A DNA stretch of 64,000 bases from PFJX01 sp963713085 (GCA_963713085.1 CAVQKQ010000026.1:142790-206789), one strand, 5' to 3'; positions 33,895 to 43,118 are shown, numbered from the stretch's first letter. The notes: generated from the sequence alone by a model not told the origin. Made by a program: numbers and translations.

Positions 33895-34614
33895 ATGTCA
33901 ATAATGCGTAAATTCGTTTCATTGGCGCTAGTTGTTTTTCTTATGACTGGTTGCTCCAGCCAGGAAATAAAACGCAAGGATGGCACCAGCAGCGCGCGTG
34001 CCTTCGCGCTATCCAACCTGGCCAAGGGCGACGCGGACATGCTGGCCGAGATCAGCCAGCGCGAAGTGCTGAAGAGCCTAAAGTTGATCACCGAAAAGCT
34101 CTACCGGCGCAATCCCCAGGAATTCCATAAGTCCGGCTTCGAGTCCGCGGAGGCGGCTTCGGCGCGTATTTTCGACGAACTGCCCAAATGGGACGAATCG
34201 CCCCTGGCCAAGCTCAATTGGGAAGAACTCTTCAATCTGACCTTTCTGGAGGGTTATGGCGGCGATCGGGTGTATGCCTTCATGAGCGCCCTCACCGCCA
34301 TGATCATGGCTTCCTATAACAATAAGACGGCGTTTTTCCTTACCGACGAACTGATGGCCCAAAAGCTGTACAACAGCGCCCGCAACATCGAGGTCGCCGT
34401 GTGGAAGCTATCCAATGCGAAGTTGAGCAATGGTGGCAAGTTCCTTATCACAAACAGTATCGAGGGTGATGTGCAGAACCTGAGTTTCGAGCGGGAGTTC
34501 GGAAAGCTGATCGCCGAGCAGGACATGTTGGCCTTGGCGATCGAAGACAGGAGCAACCGCTCCATCAGCCGCGTTATCCAGAACGCGGCCAGCTTTGCAT
34601 TTCTGCCGATCTGA
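33895..34614 (+). CDS. Putative lipoprotein of unknown function
   Basis: About 239 residues from the ATG at 33895 (CGGGGG upstream); ATG 33904 is also possible. The N-terminus (MRKFVSLALVVFLMTGCSS) carries a lipobox ending in Cys, so a lipid-anchored envelope protein is likely. The rest is largely helical (ISQREVLKSLKLITEKLYRR, GGDRVYAFMSALTAMIMASY). No family is recognised. It is divergent from sat and 12 bases before a DUF6499-like gene, possibly in the same transcript. Confidence 0.7.
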   Translation: MSIMRKFVSLALVVFLMTGCSSQEIKRKDGTSSARAFALSNLAKGDADMLAEISQREVLKSLKLITEKLYRRNPQEFHKSGFESAEAASARIFDELPKWDESPLAKLNWEELFNLTFLEGYGGDRVYAFMSALTAMIMASYNNKTAFFLTDELMAQKLYNSARNIEVAVWKLSNAKLSNGGKFLITNSIEGDVQNLSFEREFGKLIAEQDMLALAIEDRSNRSISRVIQNAASFAFLPI

Positions 34615-34626
34615 CCCCGTTTGCGG

Positions 34627-35346
34627 ATGGATTGGCGCGACCACCGGGAATACGCATTTTGTGGCGGCCTCGATCAATCCGGCTGGGCTTGGCAATTCTT
34701 GCGGCGCAATCCGGAGTATCGCGCTGACTACGGCTGGTTTATCGCAGTCTGGCGGTCCCTCGAAACAGACTATGGTGCGCCGCCGAACCGGGATTTTTTC
34801 CGCTGGCGACGGGATCCGCGTGCCTGGCGGTCGGAATCCGAACTCACCGGCTGCGGGACCGAGGTCTGCCCGGGGGAGAACGATCTGGTCCTGATCGAGT
34901 GCTGGATGGGAGCCAAATGGGGTTTCCGCCAATTCCCGGTCGACCCCGCAATCGCGCTACCGGAGGCCTTGTCCTGGCGTGAGCAGCCGGTGGCTGTCGA
35001 GGTGTTGGAGCCGGGCCAGTTAAGCGTCCTGCAACAATCACCTGGGAAAATCGCCATCGCCTTTGATCTGGCGCTTCCCCTCGCGTCACAATTGGATGAT
35101 GCCAAGGCACGCTTGGCGGCCGCGCGGCATGCCCTGGCCAAGACCGGCGATCTGCCGATCCGGACCTTGTGTGAGGGCTTGGGGACATGGACGACTTGGC
35201 TGCGCCTGCTGGATGGCCTAGAAGGGGGGGGCTCTTTGGACGCCGTGTCCGAAGTGCTCGATCTGGCGCATCCGGACCAGGCAATGGAGGCGGCCGGTCG
35301 GATGGTGGCGCGGGATTATCGACGCATCCTCCAGTTGGAGCGCTAG
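34627..35346 (+). CDS. DUF6499/DUF2285-like protein
   Basis: A 239-residue protein starting at ATG 34627 (TTG 34621 is alternative). The N-terminus MDWRDHREYAFCGGLDQSGW then AWQFLRRNPEYRADYGWF matches the transcriptional-regulator-like DUF6499 motif (WAWEFLRRNPxYRxDY), which is usually joined to DUF2285 on integrative elements. The C-terminus (LRLLDGLEGGGSLDAVSEVL, AARDYRRILQLER region) fits DUF2285. No mobile-element gene is adjacent, so it may be a domesticated remnant. The role is unproved. Confidence 0.65.
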   Translation: MDWRDHREYAFCGGLDQSGWAWQFLRRNPEYRADYGWFIAVWRSLETDYGAPPNRDFFRWRRDPRAWRSESELTGCGTEVCPGENDLVLIECWMGAKWGFRQFPVDPAIALPEALSWREQPVAVEVLEPGQLSVLQQSPGKIAIAFDLALPLASQLDDAKARLAAARHALAKTGDLPIRTLCEGLGTWTTWLRLLDGLEGGGSLDAVSEVLDLAHPDQAMEAAGRMVARDYRRILQLER

Positions 35347-35385
35347 GCTTCAACTGGAGCAGGTTTTCTGGACAAGGAGTGCGTA

Positions 35386-36183
35386 ATGGCAATGGATGTC
35401 ATTGACTACGATATCTTCGGCGACGACATGCAGTATGTGGAAGTGGAACTGGACCCGGGCGAGGCCGCCGTGGGCGAAGCCGGGATGATGTTGTTCATGC
35501 AGGACGGCATCGAAATGGAAACCATCTTCGGCGACGGTTCCACCTCCCAATCCGGTTTCATGGGCAAGTTGATGGGGGCGGGCAAACGCCTGCTGACCGG
35601 GGAGTCTCTGTTCACCACCATCTATGCCAACCAGGGCGCGGGCAAACAGCGTGTGGCTTTCGCGGCGCCCTACCCAGGAAAAATCATCCCGGTGGACCTG
35701 ACCCAGATCGGCGGTGCCCTGATCTGCCAGAAAGACGCGTTTCTCTGCGCAGCCAAAGGGGTTTCTCTGGGCATCGCCTTTCAGCAACGACTGGGCGCGG
35801 GATTTTTTGGCGGCGAAGGCTTCATTCTGCAAAAACTGGAGGGGGACGGGATGGTGTTCTTTCATGCCTGCGGCACCATCGCCGAGAAGAACCTGGCGCC
35901 GGGGGAAACCTTGCGCGTGGATACCGGTTGTGTGGCCGCGTTGCAGCCTTCTGTTGATTTCGATATCCAATACATCGGCAAGATCAAGACCGCCCTGTTC
36001 GGCGGCGAGGGCCTGTTTCTGGCCCACCTTACCGGACCCGGCAAGGTCTGGCTGCAAACCTTACCCTTCTCGCGTCTGGCCAATCGCATCATCGCCGCCG
36101 CTCCCAGCGCGGGCGGGCGCAGGCAAGGGGAGGGCTCGGTATTGGGTGGGCTGGGAGGATTTCTCGATGGCGACAACGACTGA
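35386..36183 (+). CDS. TIGR00266 family protein (AIM24-like)
   Basis: A 265-residue protein with YDIFGDDMQYVEVELDPGEAAVGEAGMMLFM at the start, GLGGGEGFILQKLEGDG-type glycine-rich strands in the middle (residues 140-160), and a VDTGCVAALQPSVDFDIQYIG segment. These match the TIGR00266/AIM24 beta-helix fold (PF01987). No signal peptide or helix. AAGGAGTGCGTA precedes the ATG. The function of this widespread family is unknown. It lies just before sixA. Confidence 0.88.
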   Translation: MAMDVIDYDIFGDDMQYVEVELDPGEAAVGEAGMMLFMQDGIEMETIFGDGSTSQSGFMGKLMGAGKRLLTGESLFTTIYANQGAGKQRVAFAAPYPGKIIPVDLTQIGGALICQKDAFLCAAKGVSLGIAFQQRLGAGFFGGEGFILQKLEGDGMVFFHACGTIAEKNLAPGETLRVDTGCVAALQPSVDFDIQYIGKIKTALFGGEGLFLAHLTGPGKVWLQTLPFSRLANRIIAAAPSAGGRRQGEGSVLGGLGGFLDGDND

Positions 36184-36192
36184 GGACAGCCA

Positions 36193-36645
36193 ATGGATCT
36201 GATTTTGTGGCGACACGCCGATGCCCAGGATGGCTCACCCGATCTGGATCGGGCATTGACCTCCAAGGGGCGCAAGCAGGCCGATGTGGTCGCGGCATGG
36301 CTCAACGAGCGCCTGCCCAAAGGGGCAAGGGTGCTGGTCAGCCCGGCCGTGCGGACCTTGCAGACCGCGGATCAGTTGAAGCGCGGATATGACGTGGTGC
36401 CGGACATCGCTCCCGGTGCGGATGCGGCCCATGTCATGGTGGCTGCGGGCTGGCCCGATGGCGAGGGGGTGGTGTTGGTGGTGGGTCACCAGCCTTCCCT
36501 TGGGGAGGTGGCCAGCTTGCTGTTGTTCGGTGAAACGCGCCCTATGAGCATGAAAAAAGGGGCATTGATCTGGCTGACTAATCGGGTGCGGGGCAGCCAC
36601 CCCCAGACCGTGCTGAAGGCGGCCATCGGTCCGGATATGGTTTAG
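36193..36645 (+). CDS. sixA: Phosphohistidine phosphatase SixA
   Basis: A 150-residue histidine-phosphatase-superfamily enzyme. The catalytic RHADA (residues 7-11) replaces the usual RHG, as in SixA, and the second His lies in VVGHQPSLGE near 97-106. LVSPAVRTLQTADQL is the conserved arginine segment. SixA removes phosphate from histidines of phosphotransfer proteins such as HPt domains or NPr. It lies ten bases after the TIGR00266 gene and ends convergent with the HDOD gene. Confidence 0.9.
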   Translation: MDLILWRHADAQDGSPDLDRALTSKGRKQADVVAAWLNERLPKGARVLVSPAVRTLQTADQLKRGYDVVPDIAPGADAAHVMVAAGWPDGEGVVLVVGHQPSLGEVASLLLFGETRPMSMKKGALIWLTNRVRGSHPQTVLKAAIGPDMV

Positions 36646-36653
36646 TCCCGCTG

Positions 36654-37871
36654 TCAGTCCATGTCGAGTTGTTCGACCCAGGCCAGTGCCTGAAGATGGG
36701 CTTCGCTGACCTGCTCTGGGGATAGCAATAGGGAAAGGGTCAAATCTTCGAGGCGGGCGACATCGTCGCTCTCCACGGCCTCGGTCAGTGCAAGAAACGG
36801 ACCGTAGAGACCGGATCGGTCGGTCAGCGCCTCGGCCATCTGGTCGGAGATGACGACCCGGTCCAGGACTTCCTCCATGGGCATCTCCAGCATGGCGGGC
36901 AACAGGGAGAAGACCCCGACAATAAACAAGTTGTCCTGGTCGGCGCGTGGCAACTCGTGTTTGCCCAGCAGTTCGCACAGGCGTCCCCGGGTAATGGCGG
37001 TACGGGACAAGGCGGGCGAGGTCGCTCCCGTGCCGGCGGTTGCCAGGAGCAGGGAGAGCCATCGGTAAAGCGGTTGCATGCCAAGGATGCTGACCGCGTG
37101 GCGGATGGACTGAACCTCGCAGCGCAGACCGAATCCGGCGGAATTGATGTAGCGCAGCAACTTGAAGGTGAGAGCCACGTCCTTCTTGAACAAGTTCTCC
37201 AGGTCCTTGATTTCTGCTTCCTGGCGCACCTTTTCCATCAATTGCAAGACCGTGGTATGAACCGGGTTGATAACCCGGGCGACCAGATTTTCCGGGTGGG
37301 CGAAATAATAGCCTTGGAAGTATTCGAATCCCAGAGCGCGGCAGTGCTGGAATTGCTCGTAGGACTCCACCTTTTCCGCCACCAGTTTCACCGGGTAGCG
37401 TCGGACCTTGTTGACCACCTGGCGCAGTTCGTCCGGCGTATAGGCCAGTACATCGAGTTTTACATAGCTGGCCAGATCCAGCAAAGGTTCCGATTCGGTC
37501 TGGTAGCTGAAATCGTCAAGTGCAAAGCGATAGCCGGCCTCCTTCAACTCCTTCAACCGCTCCAGGAGTCCCGATGTGACTTTGACGGTCTCCAGGATTT
37601 CGATCACCACATTTTCCGTGGGCAGCAGGGTCGAGAAATCGGACATCAACATGGTAACTTCCATATTGACGAAGGCTAGTTTGCCCTTCAGCAGCCACTC
37701 CGTGCCCATGTTGCACAAGGTGTTGTTGATGACGTGGATGCCGGCGTCCATGTCCGTTTCGATTCGGGCGCTTTGAGCATGGGCGGCATGGCGGAACAGC
37801 AGTTCGTAGGCAATGATGTGATGTCCGGCATCTACGATGGGCTGCCGGGCAATATAGGCGTCGTTACTCAT
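36654..37871 (-). CDS. EAL-like/HDOD signalling protein
   Basis: A 405-residue protein starting at 37871 (MSNDAYIARQPIVDAGHHII). The N-terminal half is an EAL-like domain with AYELLFR, the E in VVIEILETV, LDDFSYQTES and VAEKVES; the DDFG loop has become DDFS and several metal ligands differ, so it is probably not an active phosphodiesterase. The C-terminal half is an HDOD domain (FKKDVALTFKLLRYINSAGF, near residues 195-215). It follows cheA by ten bases, so a motility or chemotaxis role is likely. Confidence 0.85.
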   Translation of the reverse strand: MSNDAYIARQPIVDAGHHIIAYELLFRHAAHAQSARIETDMDAGIHVINNTLCNMGTEWLLKGKLAFVNMEVTMLMSDFSTLLPTENVVIEILETVKVTSGLLERLKELKEAGYRFALDDFSYQTESEPLLDLASYVKLDVLAYTPDELRQVVNKVRRYPVKLVAEKVESYEQFQHCRALGFEYFQGYYFAHPENLVARVINPVHTTVLQLMEKVRQEAEIKDLENLFKKDVALTFKLLRYINSAGFGLRCEVQSIRHAVSILGMQPLYRWLSLLLATAGTGATSPALSRTAITRGRLCELLGKHELPRADQDNLFIVGVFSLLPAMLEMPMEEVLDRVVISDQMAEALTDRSGLYGPFLALTEAVESDDVARLEDLTLSLLLSPEQVSEAHLQALAWVEQLDMD

Positions 37872-37881
37872 TACAGGGAAA

Positions 37882-39789
37882 TTATCCGATTGCGAAGAGA
37901 TTGTGCGGGGTGTCGGTAAGCATGTTGGAAAGAATCTCTTCCATGTCCAGCACCAGGACGATGGAACCGTCACCGGACAGCGTGGCACCGGCGATACCTT
38001 TGGGTTTGATATCGGAAAGGGGCTTGATGACCACGTCGTCGCGTCCTACAAACCCATCGACAGCCAAGATAAAGGTGGTTTCGGCCGCGTGCATGAGGAC
38101 GCCGAAGGCTGGCGCGTGTTGCGCCTCCCAACCCAGGAGACGGGCGAGGCTGCGTACCGGCAAGACCTCGTCGCGCACCACCATGGTGGCCCGACCGGAG
38201 ATTCGTTGAACCTCGGCGGGCTTGATAGGGATGATTTCCCGCACCATGGAGAGCGGCACCGCGAAGGATTGCTTGTTCAAGCGCACTACCAGTACCGGCA
38301 GGATGGCCAGAGTCAGGGGCAAGGATATGGTGAAAGTGCTGCCCTGCCCCGGAATGGAGATCACATCAATCTTTCCGTTGAGCTTGTTGATGTTGGTTCT
38401 GACCACATCCATGCCCACGCCGCGACCCGACACGTTGGAAATCTCATCCTTGGTGGAGAACCCGGGCAGGAAGATGAGGTGCAGGCTTTGTCGGTCATCA
38501 AGGCCATTGGCGGTTTCCTGATCGATGATGCCCTTCTCGATGGCCTTTTGCCGAATCACGTCAGGGCGCATGCCTTTCCCGTCGTCGGCGATCTCGATGA
38601 ATATGTGGTCGCCTACCTGGCTTGCGGACAGCGTCACGATGGCCTTGCCGGTCTTGTTGGACGCTTGGCGCTCATCCGCGCTCTCGATGCCATGATCGAC
38701 GGCATTCCGCACCAGATGGACGAGTGGATCGTTCAGGTCCTCGATCATGGTCTTGTCGAGTTCGGTTTCCTCGCCGGATAGGACCAATTCCACGTCCTTG
38801 CCCAGCTGCCGGGCCAGGTCGCGGGCCAAGCGAGGATATTTCTGGAACAGGCGGCCGATGGGTTGCATGCGAGTCTTCATCACCGCGTTTTGCAGGTCCG
38901 AAACCAGCAGATCCAGTTGGCTCACCGCGACATCCAGGGCTTTGAGCGTTTCCACGTCATTGCTGCCATGCATGATCTGGGATTTGAGATTGGCGATCCG
39001 GTTCTTGGTCAGGCCGATCTCGCCGGATAGGTTGAGCACCTGATCCAGGCGTGTCGTATCGATCCGGATGGTGGTTTCTTTTTGCAGGTTCTGTTGGGGT
39101 GCGGACGCGGATCTCGATGGCGTAGGCAAATCTTGAACCGGGGCGGGCGCCTTGGCTGTGGCAACCGGTGTGGCCGGTTTTGCTTCGACCACAGGCTGAG
39201 CCATGGGCTCCGCTGAATCAGGTGGGGGAATGGTTGCACCGGTCAGTGCCGCATACAGGCCGTCCCAGTTGATGTCGTCGATACCCGGAGCGGCCGTCGC
39301 ATTGGGGGTGGCAGTGGCGGGAGAGGCGGGGGCGGCGGTGGCTACCTCATGAATCGCTTCTGATTGCGGTGGTTTTTTTGATGCGATTTTGGCCATATTG
39401 CCGGCCAGGGCCGCCTCCAGGCCATCCAGTATTTCAGTCGCCGCCGGAGCGGGTTGCACGGCCTGCGACAGGGCCCCGAACATCTCGCGGACACTGCCTG
39501 TGGCGGCCATGATGATGTCCATCAATTCCGGGGAAAGGGACAACGCCCCATTACGAAGCTTGTCGAACAGGTTCTCGGTACGGTGGCACAGCCCGACCAG
39601 ATTCTCGGCATTCAGGAAGCCCGCCCCGCCCTTGATGGTATGGAAACCCCGGAATATGTCGTTGAGCAGCTCTTTGTCATTCGGCTGTTTTTCCAGATCC
39701 ATCAGCTTGTTGTCCACCTGGGAGAGCAGTTCTCCCGCTTCCTGCAAAAAGTCCTGCAGCAGTTCTTCCATTCCGGCGAAGTCGCTCAT
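37882..39789 (-). CDS. cheA: Chemotaxis histidine kinase CheA
   Basis: A 635-residue kinase. The HPt domain carries FHTIKGGAGFLN (phosphorylated His about residue 50). An Ala/Pro-rich linker spans residues 140-235. The dimerisation domain is followed by the ATPase domain with DPLVHLVRNAVDHGIE, DDGKGM and GRGVGMDVVRTN, and a CheW-like domain ends the protein (MVREIIPIKPAEVQRISG). It phosphorylates CheY and the CheV proteins. It is in an operon with cheZ, cheY and two cheV; no cheW, cheR or cheB is in the window. Confidence 0.97.
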   Translation of the reverse strand: MSDFAGMEELLQDFLQEAGELLSQVDNKLMDLEKQPNDKELLNDIFRGFHTIKGGAGFLNAENLVGLCHRTENLFDKLRNGALSLSPELMDIIMAATGSVREMFGALSQAVQPAPAATEILDGLEAALAGNMAKIASKKPPQSEAIHEVATAAPASPATATPNATAAPGIDDINWDGLYAALTGATIPPPDSAEPMAQPVVEAKPATPVATAKAPAPVQDLPTPSRSASAPQQNLQKETTIRIDTTRLDQVLNLSGEIGLTKNRIANLKSQIMHGSNDVETLKALDVAVSQLDLLVSDLQNAVMKTRMQPIGRLFQKYPRLARDLARQLGKDVELVLSGEETELDKTMIEDLNDPLVHLVRNAVDHGIESADERQASNKTGKAIVTLSASQVGDHIFIEIADDGKGMRPDVIRQKAIEKGIIDQETANGLDDRQSLHLIFLPGFSTKDEISNVSGRGVGMDVVRTNINKLNGKIDVISIPGQGSTFTISLPLTLAILPVLVVRLNKQSFAVPLSMVREIIPIKPAEVQRISGRATMVVRDEVLPVRSLARLLGWEAQHAPAFGVLMHAAETTFILAVDGFVGRDDVVIKPLSDIKPKGIAGATLSGDGSIVLVLDMEEILSNMLTDTPHNLFAIG

Positions 39790-39837
39790 GATGGCTGCCT
39801 TTCTCTATAGAGTTCGTATGGCATGTGGCGGTTCTCG

Positions 39838-40629
39838 TCAGAACCCGAGGCTTTCGAGGAGGTCGTCGACCTGTTCCTGGCTGGTGACAATATCGCTGCG
39901 CCCGGTCGCATTGACCACAGGACCGTTGAGGAATTCGGGAGACACGGACTGGCGCTTGTCTTCCGGCGTGGTTTCGATCAGCAGGTTCAGCAACTGGGAT
40001 TCCATGGTTTGCGCCGCGTCCAGGATCTTCTTGATGACTTGGCCGGTCAGGTCCTGGAAGTCCTGGGCCATGATGATTTCCATGAGTTGGGCATTGGTTG
40101 TCTCGGAGCGGCTCGGCACGTCGGCCAGATAGGACTTGGTGTCCCTGACCAGATCCTTGAATTCGCTGACACCCAGTTGCTTGTTGAACAGCTTTTCCCA
40201 CTTTTCGGACAGGTTGCGCGCGCTCTTTCCCAGTTGTTCCTGGATCGGTTTGGCAATCTCGGCCGCATTCAGGGTGCGTTCGGCGGCCTTGGCGGTCATG
40301 GCGGCGATGTAATTGAGCCTGTCGCGATTGTCCGGGAGTTCATTGGAAACCTGGGTCAAGGCCTTGTCATAGCCGAGTTCACGCAACAGATTGTGAAGGC
40401 TTCGAGTCATTTGCCCGAGTTGGGAAAAGACACGCTCGGGGCAAACGCCCTCCTTTTCCGTCCCGCTTTCCCCCTGGAAGACGGCATGGGAAATGCTGTC
40501 GAACAGAGTTTCCAGTCCCGGCGTGTCGCCGTCTGCCCCCGCTTCGGGTTCTTGCGTTGGGGGTTCAGGTTGCACGGCATCGGCGATGCTGTTGAACAGG
40601 TCTTCGAGTTCTTGGGAGTCACCGCTCAT
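39838..40629 (-). CDS. cheZ: Protein phosphatase CheZ
   Basis: A 263-residue phosphatase that removes phosphate from CheY-P. It has the long helical hairpin with AQDFQDLTGQVIKKI near residues 189-203 (catalytic Gln in the DLTGQVI motif), and the C-terminal CheY-binding tail VDDLLESLGF. An acidic N-terminal extension (residues 1-40, ELEDLFNSIADAV and LETLFDSISHAV) contains a duplicated short motif, unlike E. coli CheZ. It lies 34 bases after cheY. Confidence 0.93.
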   Translation of the reverse strand: MSGDSQELEDLFNSIADAVQPEPPTQEPEAGADGDTPGLETLFDSISHAVFQGESGTEKEGVCPERVFSQLGQMTRSLHNLLRELGYDKALTQVSNELPDNRDRLNYIAAMTAKAAERTLNAAEIAKPIQEQLGKSARNLSEKWEKLFNKQLGVSEFKDLVRDTKSYLADVPSRSETTNAQLMEIIMAQDFQDLTGQVIKKILDAAQTMESQLLNLLIETTPEDKRQSVSPEFLNGPVVNATGRSDIVTSQEQVDDLLESLGF

Positions 40630-40663
40630 CGTCTCTCCTTCAATTCCTTCATGCGTCCGCAGG

Positions 40664-41053
40664 TTACATCCCGAACTTTTCGAATATCTTGCCCAGCTTC
40701 TCGTCCAGCGTGGCCGCAGTGAAGGGCTTGACGATGTAACCCGAAGCCCCGCTCTGTGCGGCTTCGATGATGTTTTCCTTCTTGGCCTCGGCGGTGATCA
40801 TCAATACCGGCAGTTGTTTCAGGCCGGCATCGGCGCGAATCGCTTTCAGCAGCTCGATTCCAGTCATATTGGGCATGTTCCAGTCGGTCACCACGAACTG
40901 GAACATGCCCCCCTTCAATTTTTGCAACGCGGCCACGCCGTCTTCGGCCTCGTCCACGTTGACATATCCCAGTTCCTTGAGCAGGTTGCGCACTATTCGG
41001 CGCATGGTGGAGAAGTCATCCACCACCAGGAATTTCATGTTCTTGTCAGCCAT
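40664..41053 (-). CDS. cheY: Chemotaxis response regulator CheY
   Basis: A 129-residue single-domain receiver that binds FliM at the flagellar switch. The acidic pocket D12/D13 is in LVVDDFSTMRR, phospho-acceptor D57 in VVTDWNMPNMTG, switch Thr in MITAEAKKEN (T87), Tyr in SGYIVKPF (Y106) and Lys K109. All are intact, close to E. coli CheY. It precedes cheZ. Confidence 0.98.
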   Translation of the reverse strand: MADKNMKFLVVDDFSTMRRIVRNLLKELGYVNVDEAEDGVAALQKLKGGMFQFVVTDWNMPNMTGIELLKAIRADAGLKQLPVLMITAEAKKENIIEAAQSGASGYIVKPFTAATLDEKLGKIFEKFGM

Positions 41054-41104
41054 GCTTGTCCTTAGTCTATTTCGACTTCTGTCCCATATCAGAACACGCT
41101 GCTT

Positions 41105-42043
41105 CTATCTTTTCAGAAACGCCATCACGGTATCAGCCAGGATGGCCGGGTCGAATTTGGCCACGTAGGCATCCACGCCGACCTTTTGTCCCATGGTCCG
41201 ATTCGCTTGGGAGGATAAGGAAGAATGCATGATCACGGGAATACCGGCAAAGCGCGCATCGGATTTGATGTTCTTGGTCAGGACATATCCATCCATTTCC
41301 GGCATTTCCGCATCGACCAGGATCAGTTGGATCTGATCGTGTAGTGCGATTCGCTCGGCGCCGGCGCGGCTGGCCATGTTGTACAGCTTGTTCCAGGCCT
41401 CCAGGCCGTCGTTGGCCTGGATGTACTTGATGCCCAGTTTGTCCATGACTGAGACGATCTCCTTGCGCGCCACGATCGAGTCGTCGGCAAAGAAGATCGT
41501 AGTAACCTGATTGGTTTCAATGTGGGGCAGGGTGGGCAGGTCCTTCTCTCCCAGGATTTCCACCAATACGCGTTCGACGTCCAGGATGGAAACCAGACGT
41601 CCGTCATCCAGCTCGGTGATGGCGGTGATCATGCCTTCCTGTCCCGCCAGCATGTTCTCGGGAGGCTTGACCTTGTCCCAGTCCACCCGAATGATGCGGT
41701 CAACGTCATGCACCAGAAAGCCCTGGGTATGGCGCGAGAACTCGGTGACGATCATGGTCGCGCCGATCCCCTCCGGGGCTCCGTCCAGCTTGATGAAACT
41801 GGCCAGTGAGATCACCGGGATGATGCTGCCGCGCAGGGAAATGACACCTTCCACCCCCGCTGGCATGTTGGGTGTCAAGGTGATGGGCGGCGTCGGTGAC
41901 ACCTCACGGACCTTGAACACGTTGATGCCGAAGACCTCCGAGGTGCCCAGTGAAAACAGCAACAACTCCATCTTGTTGGAACCCGCGAGTTTGGTGCGCG
42001 CGTCTACAGCTTCCAGCAGCTTGGTCGGCTCCAATGGATTCAT
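41105..42043 (-). CDS. cheV: Chemotaxis protein CheV (copy 1)
   Basis: A 312-residue CheW-receiver hybrid. The CheW-like domain spans residues about 20-165 (VFGINVFKVREVSPTPPITL, MPAGVEGVISLRGSIIPVI) and the receiver domain 175-310 (IFFADDSIVARKEI, ILVDAEMPEMDGYVLTKNI, with the phospho-Asp in LVDAEMPEMDG). It couples receptors to CheA, with adaptation by phosphorylation. It lies 21 bases after the paralogous copy and 51 before cheY. Confidence 0.93.
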   Translation of the reverse strand: MNPLEPTKLLEAVDARTKLAGSNKMELLLFSLGTSEVFGINVFKVREVSPTPPITLTPNMPAGVEGVISLRGSIIPVISLASFIKLDGAPEGIGATMIVTEFSRHTQGFLVHDVDRIIRVDWDKVKPPENMLAGQEGMITAITELDDGRLVSILDVERVLVEILGEKDLPTLPHIETNQVTTIFFADDSIVARKEIVSVMDKLGIKYIQANDGLEAWNKLYNMASRAGAERIALHDQIQLILVDAEMPEMDGYVLTKNIKSDARFAGIPVIMHSSLSSQANRTMGQKVGVDAYVAKFDPAILADTVMAFLKR

Positions 42044-42064
42044 GTGCCTCAGTCCCCTTCAGTA

Positions 42065-43006
42065 TTATTTGAGTAGCCGGTTCAATACTTCGGCCAGTCG
42101 GTGCGGCTCGAATTTGGGTACATACTCGTCCACTCCCACCGACATGCCAAGGTGCCGATTCGCCTCGGAAGACAGTGAGGAATGCATCAACACCGGGATG
42201 CCGGCGAATCGCGAATCCGACTTGATGTTCTTGGTCAGCACGTAGCCATCCATTTCGGGCATTTCCACATCGGTGAGTACCAGCTGGATGTATTCGGATA
42301 CCGGTTTCCCCGCGACTTCAGCCTGGGCCGCGATCTTTTGCAGTTCATCCCAGCCCTGGCGGCCATTGATCGAGCTGATGCCTTTTATGTTGAGGGCTTC
42401 CAGCGTGCGTTCTATCTGCCTGCGCGCCACGGATGAATCGTCGGCATAGAGCACGGTGCGATTTGCCTTGGGTAACGGTGTAAGCGTCGCGAACAGGTGG
42501 CTGTCGTCGATCTGCGCGGTGTCCGCCAGGATCTTTTCCACATCCAGCATCATGACCAGACGCCCGTCCTTGAGTTCGGTGACGGCGGTGACCAGACCGC
42601 CCATCCGGGCGGTGAGCATGGATGGCGGCACCTTCATCTCGGACCAGTCCAATCGAAGGATGGTGTCCACTTCGTCGACCAGAAAACCCTGGGTGTGTCC
42701 GTTGTATTCGGTCACGATCATGATGGAAGGCGGCGCGTCCGTGGTGATTCCGATGTATTTCGCAAGGTCGACAACGGGAACCAGACCGCCGCGCAGGCTC
42801 ACCATGCCTTCCACGGCCGACGGCATGTCGGGGGCACGGGTGATGGCGGGGATGCGCATGACCTCGCGCACCTTGAAGACATTGATGCCGAATGTTTCCT
42901 TGCGTGCAGTGCTTGCGTCAGTTCCCAAGGTGAAGAGGAGTATCTCCAGCTTGTTGGCACCGGCGAGCTTGGTGCGTGCATCAATGCGTTTAAGCAGGTC
43001 CGACAT
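42065..43006 (-). CDS. cheV: Chemotaxis protein CheV (copy 2, first in the operon)
   Basis: A 313-residue CheW-receiver protein very like its neighbour: both share the openings DARTKLAGxNK and the block GYVLTKNIKSDxRFAGIP. The CheW part has FGINVFKVREVMRIPAITR and VEGMVSLRGGLVPVVDL; the receiver has VLYADDSSVARRQIE and LVLTDVEMPEMDGYVL. A tandem duplication explains the pair. It starts the cheV-cheV-cheY-cheZ-cheA unit and is divergent from flrB. Confidence 0.93.
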   Translation of the reverse strand: MSDLLKRIDARTKLAGANKLEILLFTLGTDASTARKETFGINVFKVREVMRIPAITRAPDMPSAVEGMVSLRGGLVPVVDLAKYIGITTDAPPSIMIVTEYNGHTQGFLVDEVDTILRLDWSEMKVPPSMLTARMGGLVTAVTELKDGRLVMMLDVEKILADTAQIDDSHLFATLTPLPKANRTVLYADDSSVARRQIERTLEALNIKGISSINGRQGWDELQKIAAQAEVAGKPVSEYIQLVLTDVEMPEMDGYVLTKNIKSDSRFAGIPVLMHSSLSSEANRHLGMSVGVDEYVPKFEPHRLAEVLNRLLK

Positions 43007-43118
43007 GATGGCCTCTTCGAATTGGTGGGTAACTGCGACGACCCAAACGATTTTCCGGAAATATAATCGGCAACCCGCAGCTAAACTTTAGGAAGCGATG
43101 GTTTAATATCCGGGCCCC

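Noticed and set aside
33895..36183. A defence island around the DUF6499 gene
   Set aside because: No nuclease, helicase, toxin or methyltransferase gene is present; neighbours are a lipoprotein, TIGR00266 and SixA.
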